This document shows positions 1 through 9,700 of a stretch of DNA of 64,000 bases, in pieces. The notes below the pieces were generated by a model, which was given only the letters and a program-made list of their open reading frames with translations, was not told the origin of the DNA and searched no databases. Where the stretch lies: NCBI GenBank assembly GCA_030710605.1, contig CP092874.1, positions 21,491,880 to 21,555,879 of the forward strand, given 5' to 3'. Position 1 is the stretch's first letter; each line of letters opens with the position of its first letter. This DNA is from Cordylochernes scorpioides. Lineage: Eukaryota > Arthropoda > Arachnida > Pseudoscorpiones > Chernetidae. A program made the position numbers and the translations under genes.

Positions 1-100
1 TCAAAGTTTTTAGAAAGCAACAATAAATAATACTCGCATAAATAAAAACTTTATATATGTATTATTGATATTATTGGACAAGACACTACCACCATTAAGT

Positions 101-478
101 CTTCTTCTTCTTTCTTATCTCCACTCAATCATATTGGGATATCAAGTTGTGACCTTTGATGGTGTCTGTTTGACAACCATCATGACTGGGGGGAGTAGAA
201 TACGTCTGCCTTTGTCATTAAGACTGGGAGCACTACTCAGTGGCAGGCCGACTTAGCTCCAAAAGAAATGGCCGCCTCTGACATGAGGAACAGACACCAT
301 GTGCAGCTGCTCCTAACATGGAGTACAAAGCTGCTCACATCCTGTATCCCTGGATTAGGAGCCCTTACAGGGTACTATCAGCTGGGCCAGCTGAGCCCAG
401 GTTTTTTAGTGAGCTTGTTACTGCTCCCCCTCCTCCTTTTTCATCCAGGCTTGGGACCGGCGAGGGTGGAGTTACCGC
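101..478. repeat. Dispersed repeat R1, copy 1 (GC-richer, DAAM intron)
   Basis: About 290 bases (best match from 194) recur at 6384-6694 with roughly 90 percent identity by eye. Shared blocks include GGAGCACTACTCAGTGGCAG and GAGCCCTTACAGGGTACTAT. Copy 1 has ~60 extra bases near 125-185. Short ORFs here differ between copies and show no conserved protein. No terminal repeats were seen, so the class is unknown. Confidence 0.75.
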
Positions 479-650
479 CATTAAGTTATTTATTCGAGTA
501 CTCTCGACACGCAGCTTCACATCCAAAGAGCCGCAGATTGCCGACCCCTGTATTAGCTTGATATAAATTCGACACAGTGTTGTTACCAGAGAAACATAAT
601 CGTTAGAGGATAGATGCAAATATCCAGTGACATCGTGATGTGTCCTACAG

Positions 651-778
651 GCGCAGTGCCACCTCCACCCCCGCCTCTCATGCCAGTCAAACTGCTGGGC
701 AGTGCCCCGCTCATCAAGAAGAACGTTCCTCAACCGTCCAACCCACTCAAGTCATTTAACTGGGCCAAACTACCTGAG
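651..778 (+). CDS. DAAM: DAAM exon: FH1 end and FH2 start
   Basis: Acceptor TCCTACAG before 651, donor GAG|GTAACT after 778. It encodes a run of six prolines, then a linker and [10 protein letters not shown], the conserved opening of the FH2 lasso. Enters in phase with two bases completing a codon and leaves in phase 0. Confidence 0.9.
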
Positions 779-3700
779 GTAACTCTATATATATGTGTAT
801 ACACTCATGGACAAAACTTAAGGAAGTTATACTTCTATGCGTGTATATCGGGATTCAGGTAATAACTCTGAAAGATATTATAATTACCTTTATTGAAAAC
901 ACACGAGATAACCAAGTGTAAACAACCTCTGTCTCCTTCAAAAAAAAAAAATAGATGACAGGCGACATCAAACACTTTCCACTTAAGTTTTATCCATGAG
1001 TGTATACTCCTTTTTTAAAATATAGATCAAACTGACATTTTTGGTTGGTTTAAGCTCTATCTATAGTCTTATTACATGGAGTCTGAAAAAATTAAAAGAA
1101 TAAAAATATAAAAGCTAATCACATTTAATAGTAATAATAAAATATATTAAAAATGTCATATCCTGACCAGGAGCACATGTGTTTTACAGAAGGCAGAGCG
1201 CCATCTGGTGGAACAGAAATCAACTAAACATTGATTTAACCTGTTCCCTGATATTTGGCCAACCCAATTTCTTGATAAATTAAGAAAAGCCATCCACGAA
1301 CGCGTTTCGCGCTTTTGGCGCTCGTCAGCGTGGAGTAGGCTGAACCACTGCGACCAAAAAATAATTTTTGGTCCCAGTGGCTTCCCGAAAAAACAAGAAA
1401 TGGGTATTTAAGGCCAAACTTGCGTAAATACGCTTAGCACATTAAAAAAACTTAAATAAGAGAAAATAAAGCTGATAAATAGATGCCTAGGTAAATCCGA
1501 GGAAAAGCTCTATATGTTGTATTGCACGTTAACAAGCCTATTTCACAGAAATATCGATTTCTCAAAAGTTGAAAATAAATTTACAATCAAACTTCGTTTT
1601 AAGGATTCCTTATACCCAACTAGCTTGTCTAGATTAGTATGTGGGTTCATTTCTAAATAAATTATAGACTTTTGCGTCTTTTTTTTTATTTGCGGATGCA
1701 GTGTCTTATTTATATTTCTTTACCGTTTCTAACGCTCTAGGATTGCACACGTGTTGTTGTTGTCGTGTCCAAAGACGAGCCTCAGATGTCTCCATACATC
1801 TCTATCACAGCAGTCGTTCTCTTTCTTGGATGTGTAAACCTGCTGCTCTGGGTCTATGTCAATTTTCTGTTGTTGTTGTCGTGTCCAATGAAGAGCCTCA
1901 GATGTCTCCGTACATCTCCATCATAGCTATGTTCTCTATCTTGGGTGTGTAAAGCTGCTGTTCTGGGTCCATGTCAATTTTCTGTTGTTGTTGTCGTGTC
2001 CAATGAAGAGCCTCAGATATCCCCATACATCTCTATCACAGCAGTCGTTCTCTATCTTGGGTGTGTAAAACTGCTGCTCTGGGTCCATGTCAATTTTCTG
2101 TTGTTGTTGTCGTGTCCAATGAAGAACCTCAGATGTCTCCATACATCTCTATCACAGCAATGTTCTCTATCTTGGATGTGTAAACCTGCTGTTCTGGGTC
2201 TATGTCAATTTTCTGCAAGGCTGCGGCCATGAGAATATGTGAGTAGGAGATTGCAGACGTGTGGAAGGTTAAGTGTAGCTTGTGTTATCTAATGAAGGTT
2301 GCTAACATGGAATGTGTCCCCCTAGAAGTCACACCTGACATGTGTCCAGGCCGGGGTTGACGGTACCCTGTGGACCGAGCTGGACGACACCAAACTCTAC
2401 AAGGACCTCGACCTCGAGGACTTCGACCGGGTCTTCTCGGCCTACCAGAAACAGGTGAGACAGCTTACCTCTGTCCTGACCTTGAGTTTATCCATGGTTG
2501 TCTTGTGGTGTTCTGGGGATGACTGTCCCCATTGTGAGGACAGCCAGCTGAGCCTAATGAAAGTAAAGAGAAAGATCAGGGTGATGGTAGTTCCTGATCA
2601 AGCACCAGAATACTGTGATATATCATGGACATGAAGCCAACAGACCTCAAAGTCCTCTTTTCAATGCATTGCTAATCAAATAATCCTAATTATCAATGAC
2701 CTTCAGTGACTTGTTCACAGAATAATTCGAGTCAAATTTTACTTTTGACCATAAACACATCACCGTCATGACTTACTCACATAGCAATTCCAGTAAAAAT
2801 ATTTTTGACTATAGAACTCATAATCATCACCTTAAATGACTTTCTCGAATATTAATTCCATTAAAATCATATTGGACTTTAAACTTTATTGCCATCAATT
2901 TCAATGACTGGCTTACACAATAATTCCAGTAGAAAGATATTTGACCATAAACCTCGCGACCTTCATTGATTTGCTTTGAATCCCCCCCCCCCCCCCCCCA
3001 ACCTCAATAAGCAGCGCCAACCACGCCATCTCTCTAGCTTACAAAATAATAAATAATCTCACACACAATCCCAGTAAAAATATCCATAACTTTTAATGGA
3101 GAAGACAAAGGTGCTAGTTTCTTGTACACCAATACCTCGCTTTGCGTCGTTTCGTTTTGTGTTTTTTTCGAAGTTGCGTCGCTGCTTAATTTTTACTAAT
3201 TTTCACTGTGCGACGTTAGATTTTCGAAGTTGCGTTTGTTTTGGATTCGAGTCTTTAATTTATTTTTTTTTTGATTTTTTTTTCCTAAAATATGGCAACA
3301 CCTTTGTTTTTGATTGCGCCTTCACATATTTTCACTTTGCGTCGTGTTTTTTGGAACGTAACCCCGACGTAAAGCGAGGTATGGGTGTATTTAGCTTTCG
3401 ATAGTACAAGACTATCTATTTCACAGGTTAAATCTTACCTGACGATGTGAATAACGATGTCCAATAGCTTATGTTAATGAAACCCGGACCTAATTAACTC
3501 ACCACTTGCATCTTGGTATCCATTTACACTACTTTGGGGGATTATCCAACGTTGAAACCTAACTAACTCTATTTAATTTGAGTCAAATGGCGATCCATCA
3601 ATTAAGATTATAGGCGTACCTGGCGTCTAGTTTTGACGTCTATTTTGACGAGAGAGGCGACCTTTGTATCTTTAGATCAATATCCTCCCGGCAAAATTTC

Positions 3701-6700
3701 CATCTGTACCTGGATCTGTAAAAAAAAATTAGAGGGATATAAAGAGGGAACAATCTCTCGAAATATTTTGAGAACATTTTTTTTTCTTTACAGATACAGG
3801 TACCCCCTTTCATATAACTCTATTTAGTTTTTTAAAAAAGGATATCCCTGGCTCTGTTAAAGAAAAAAAAAACTTTTTTTTTTTCAAAAATATTTCGAGG
3901 GATTGCTCCCTCTTTATCAATTTAATGCCCGCACAATAAACTTAATTTACAAATTCTTGTAGACCACGATTTGTAAATTTATTATGATGCATTAGCGCGC
4001 CAATTTCGAATTTTCCCAAGTTTATTGAGCAATAAATTGATAAAGAGAGGAAGCAATTCCTCGAAATATTTTGAGGAAAAAATTATTTTTCTTTAACTTA
4101 AGGGATAAGCCCTTATATATATAAGGATATATTGAATAAACCGCCTATTGAGACTCAAGCTCTGCCCCAGACGGAGGAGGACCCGGCCTCCCCCCCGGGC
4201 GGTCCCTCAGCCCCCGCCGCCGCCAACCGCCCCGCCGTGCTGACAGTCATCGACAGCCGCAGGGCCCAGAACTGTACCATCTTGCTGTCCAAACTGCGCA
4301 TGTCCAACGAGGAGATCTGTAGGGCCATCCTGGAGATGGACCCGCGGGACAAGCTGCCCAAGGACATGGTGGAGCAGGTCGGGACGTCTTTCCTTTCTCT
4401 TTATACCACATCCTTTTTGTGGTTTCAAGCACCTCTCTTTCAACGACTTTTTTTTTAAATTCTTTCTCCATACACTCATGGACAAAACTTAGGGAGGTTG
4501 TACCTTTTAGCATGTATATTGGGACAATAACTATGAAAGATATTACAGTGACCCTTATTGAAGAAACACGAGATAACCAAGTGTGAACCAAATGTCTTCT
4601 TTAAAATAAAATAAAAAAAGGCGACCAGCGATATAAAAGACTCGCCATTACCTTAAGTTTTGTCCATGAGTGTATGCTTCCCTTTATCTCAATGAAATGT
4701 CAAAAGGAAGACATCGTGAATTTTCTTTACGATCGTCATGACAAGCACTTCTGTTTCACCGGATACCTTCCTTCGCCCAGTGTGGGTATATTGTGACCTA
4801 TCTTGGAATTGCGATATCACTGTCTTCCTTCTAACTATTAGTGGTTCTTGTATACTTCTGATAATCCACAAGTATATATTTATAATACAATATAATATAA
4901 TGCGGCTTGTGATTGTAAAACGACATTTAAAAATTATCCACTAGGCTACTAGTGAACATGGCATCTGTCCGGTAAGCGGAACACTGTGGGTTCGATTCCC
5001 ATCCCTGGACACTTTTATTTTTCCGTTTATCATTACTCTTCACAATTCATCCTTTCATACCTCATCTTTAAGGTTGGAAGTAGCCGTTATTTCTCCTTTA
5101 AATAAATTTTGATTTTTCATTGAAAAGAAACTCATGCGGGATAATTTTTAAATGTCGTTTTACAGTATATATTTATGTGTGTGTTTTTATAGATGTATGT
5201 TTTTGGTGGTGGTTAGAATTTGACGGGAAGAAGATCATAAAAAAAAAAATCTTCAAAAATGTCCAACAAATGACCCACTGTCGCCCTTTTCAAGATGAAC
5301 TACTTAACACTTAAATTTTGTCGATATATAAAGCTTTGAAACACACACATATATTAAAATAAAGAAGGCGTATCCAAAAGCACATGTGCAGATGGCAGAG
5401 CGCTACTATATATATATAGTATTTTAGAGGGCTTTTAAAGTTTTGGTTTCGATATGCAGGTGAACATTTGTGTTTACAAACATTCTGTATTTCTCCACCT
5501 GACTTTGTTAAGCCAGTAGAAAAGCCTTATTGCTCGAAAACTTGCTTTTCCAATAAAATAAAATGAGATATATACGTATCTATATATATAAAAAATAATT
5601 TTAGAACACAACGTCATTAAGTTTTTTTGTTCATGAGGATATATATACGCTCTTCTTAACAAATTGTACAACTATACAGATACAGAAGTCACCTAGCTGC
5701 TTCTGTGGAAAGGAAAACCAAGACTCAATACATTTATTGTTAGAATGTCCGATATTTCACAGCTACAGAAGTAATCATTTTTATCCCATCGAAGAAATTT
5801 GCGAATTTGTATATAACAAAGACACTTATGTAAAAAATTCAATAATTTTTGTAAATTCATTTAGGGTTTTCTCTTCTGTTTGAGAAAACCATCGTTTTAG
5901 TTCTAATTATGTTTTTAGTCGGTTATTGAGTTGTATATAATGAATTATATATAGGTTGTAAAAAAATGTATTTAGACACAAGTATCCCGAGCTGGGATAT
6001 CGCGTCCGATATGTCAAATAAATAAATATAGATATAGAAGTGCCATTAAAACTCTAACACACAATCACAACGTTCTCACAATGTTTGTGTGTGTCTCCAG
6101 TTACTGAAGTACATCCCCAGTCCAGAGGAGAAGACCCTACTGGAGGAACACAGCGCTGAGATAGACACCATGGCCCGAGCCGACCGCTTCCTGTACGAGA
6201 TTGGCAAGTATGTAAATACAGACCCGGATGTCAGTAGTGGGATCCCTCACGTTGGCATGTCGCAGGATCGTCCACTACGAACAACGGCTGAGGACTCTCT
6301 TCTACAAGAAGAGATTCCACGAAAGGAACTGCGAGCTGAAGCCCAAAATGGAAGGTGAGGATATATCCATTCGGATCACTCACTTCTCTTCTTCTTTCTT
6401 ATCTCCACACTGGGTGAAGTAGAATGTGTCTGCCTTTGTCATTAAGACTGGGAGCACTACTCAGTGGCAGGCCGACTTAGCTCCAAAATAAATGGCCACC
6501 TTTGACATGAGGAACAGACGCCATGTGCAGCCACTCCTAACATGGAATACAAACGCTGCTCATCATGTATCTTTGGATTAGGAGCCCTTACAGGGTACTA
6601 TCAGCCGGGCCAGCTGAGCCCAGGTTTTTTAGTGAGCTTGTTACTGCTCCCCCTCCTTTTTCATCCGGGCATGGGACCGGCAAAGGCGGTGTTAGATTGA

Positions 6701-9700
6701 TTTGTAAAATTAGTTATTTGTGTACCACTGGGTATTGAAGCGACCGGCTGTGCAGTGATCATGGAGGCCTCCAAAGAAGTCCAACGCAGCAAGCGGCTCA
6801 AGAAGCTGCTCGAGCTGGTGTTGGCAGTGGGCAACTACATGAACCGAGGACAGCGGGGCAACGCCTTCGGCTTCCGTATCTCCAGCCTCAACCGTATCTC
6901 AGACACCCGCTCCAGTATCAACCGCCATGTCACCCTGCTCCACTACCTGCTGGAGTTGATTGAGAAGAAGGTACAAGCAACACTCTACTATTCTCTTGTT
7001 CTCGTCTTATTTGGTAAAAAAAGCATCCAAGGGGATAATTTTCTTGTATAGTTTATTGACTCACAAACTTGATCGGGCCTTGGAGCCCACCTTCAGGAAT
7101 ATTGCTCCTATAACAATACTCCTGTTGAAGGGCTCCAAAACCCAAAAGCTTGAGTTAATAAAATATTTATTCAAAAGACGTATTCTTGGATGATTTTTTT
7201 TTCTAAATGAGAGAGAGAGATGCAAGGGATTATAATTTTTCGAATAGTTGTCGCCACTTGGACGAGTTTTGATACAGTTGTCGAATGACCCCCCTCCAAG
7301 TCTGAATTTTGTGTGTACGGTGAAACATTGAAATCTTTATAATGTTGGGAAAGAAGTGCGCTGGAGTCTTTTATTGACATTTCACATTCTAACTTGACAA
7401 CATCTTTTGTCATAAGTTTAATTGGTACTTTATATATCTTATTAATTATTATTTTTTAACTTTTCATGTATAGTTATATTTTTACATAATTTTGGTTTGT
7501 ATAATTATTTTGAATACTTTTTGTATCGTTAATTTTGCATAATTTTGTTCCTACCGATTATTTAAGACACAATAATCTTTAGTTAAGAGAGTTCTTTTTC
7601 AAACAATCAGTTTTTGAATAAACGTAGGTATAAAGGCTTCTCGAATGTTTTTTCCCAGTATCTCAGGTCACCAGCGCAACACTGGTGGAGATGCTGTTTC
7701 AAACCCTAGAAGAAACTCGATATCTTATGATCTTCTGATTTTGATCTAACAGTTGTAGTTTTTCTTCGTGAGAAAAAAGCTAAAACGTGAATGGAATGCA
7801 ATTAAAAACCTTTATGAATGTCATTCCGTATAACCTCCATGAAGGAACACTCCCCTTAGAAGACACCTCTCTTTCTACAAAGGAGAAGTTTTCATTGCTT
7901 AAATGATCATTTTTACCAATTATCTGCTGCTCTCCAGTAAGAGGACATCTCTCTATAAAGGATTCTTTGGCTCTACAACTATGTGTTATCATTTACAGAG
8001 AGGTTGTTTGTTCTACTGTATATATGTCATAATTTGTATAATTAATGCCCAAGAGATATAATTTATTTTCGTCAAAATAAGTATGTAAATATGTTAAGCT
8101 TGTGTTAAAATGTAAATATGTAAATTCATCCATCTATAAGAGCGGTACAAAAAATAAAGGTGGCAGACATTGCGGGTGCGCTGTTCGCTTGGCTGGAGCT
8201 GATTCTTGGTTGCGTCCTTTCATTTGACCACGACAGCTACGACATATATATATATTTACCATTGTTATATATATAAGAAATAAGACCTTTTGCAATAATT
8301 TTATTAGGGTTTGATCAACAAACTTTTTCGTGAAAGGTTTTATTCCACATTTATATAATTTTACATTTCAATTTTCTCTATTTGATTACCATTATAATGT
8401 ATCCTTATTGTAAAATTCAAGTTGAATGGAACAAGAGGTGTTTTTAAACTAAAAAAAATCACACCATCACTTAGTGTATAGATACCTCTGTCATTTCCAA
8501 ATTCAGATCCCAACTTTCTCATTCTCAAGTACTATCATTGCAGAAAGTACTGACGTCCTACAGAAAGTACTGTGGTTAGTTCAAGTCGCAATATCGACGA
8601 CAGTCTTTTTAGGTTATGTTAGGGGCGGGGGAGCATCCAGGGTCGGGGGATCCACTACGTTGATGATGATAGAGGGGCACTCCTGGATCGGAGGTTTGCT
8701 GGGGCCTTCCGGGATTCCTGGTTCTTTTGCCGAAAGTCTGCAGAGGCAGAGTGTCATTGCGATGACACAGAGGACGGCCAGGGCCTTTATGAGGACATCG
8801 TCCCAGTGGGCGAAGAGGTAGTCGAGTTTCTGTCTGAAATTCAGGTGACCTGGGTCTGTGGCTTGGGCGCTGAGGGCGAGCAGAAGGAGTAAGATCGCAT
8901 TGAAGAGCATTTTGATTCTAATTGCTTTTTATAACTTTGAGCTTTTTTAAAAATCTTACTGTGGTCTCAAATGTGTGCGGTGTCCAGTTCAAAGACGTAC
9001 TTAAACTGGAGAGCGATCTTCCCAGCGTCAGAAAAGCTACGAAAGTGAGGTACGTACTTTTTGGTAGTTTCCCCTTTACCTAACATTTCTCTTTAACCGC
9101 TACCTCCAAACTAACTGAATGCCAACCTTTAAATAACACAATATTCTGTCCATCCAATATTGACCATCGGTATATTGCAGCATGGCCGAGTTGGAGAGTG
9201 AGATCTCCAGCCTCCGCTCAGGACTGCAGGAGATACAGAGGGTACAGTATTCTTCTCACTTACATTACACTGAGTCTACGGGAACACGTTCTGTATTTGA
9301 CAAAAATGGTGTTGTTACTTTGGCATCGACCGAGGTCATAGCGACGGTCATCAGATGGGACATTAAACCTAATAAACGTTCTGACTTATAATTTAATAAA
9401 ATTGATAAAGTATCCACAACACAGGGGCTGAGTTTCTTGTTTACTTTTTTATTTCTCTTTCAGGCTAATATGACCTTTAACAGGAGCAAGTAGGAGTATA
9501 AATTCTAGCTAATACAGTTAGCTGGAGAACTAAAGCGAGGGAAATAAAAAGAAAATTCGCTGAGGGAAGATTCTCTTTTTCTATAATGGCAATACAAGCT
9601 TTCAGGTGTAGCAACCCTTTAGCGTAGTTATACTTGTTGAATGGCTGTTGCGCCCGAAAACTTGAAGTACCGTTATATTGTCATGTTCTCTACCTAACAA

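Noticed and set aside
365-733. 122-codon minus-strand ORF
   Set aside because: It overlaps a DAAM exon and repeat R1; composition and lack of conservation in the second R1 copy argue against a gene.
3096-3404. 102-codon ORF rich in Phe and Cys
   Set aside because: It spans a T-rich MITE with terminal inverted repeats; the composition follows from the DNA.
4975-5015. tRNA gene
   Set aside because: Only a T-arm/B-box-like piece is seen; no A-box, anticodon arm or matching acceptor stem upstream.
8120-8245. Complete solo LTR in the DAAM intron
   Set aside because: Some LTR-like traits (AATAAA, ends near CA) but boundaries and target duplication could not be found.
8474-8821. 115-codon plus-strand ORF
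   Set aside because: Shadow of the minus-strand ORF 8614-8910, which has the signal peptide and better composition.
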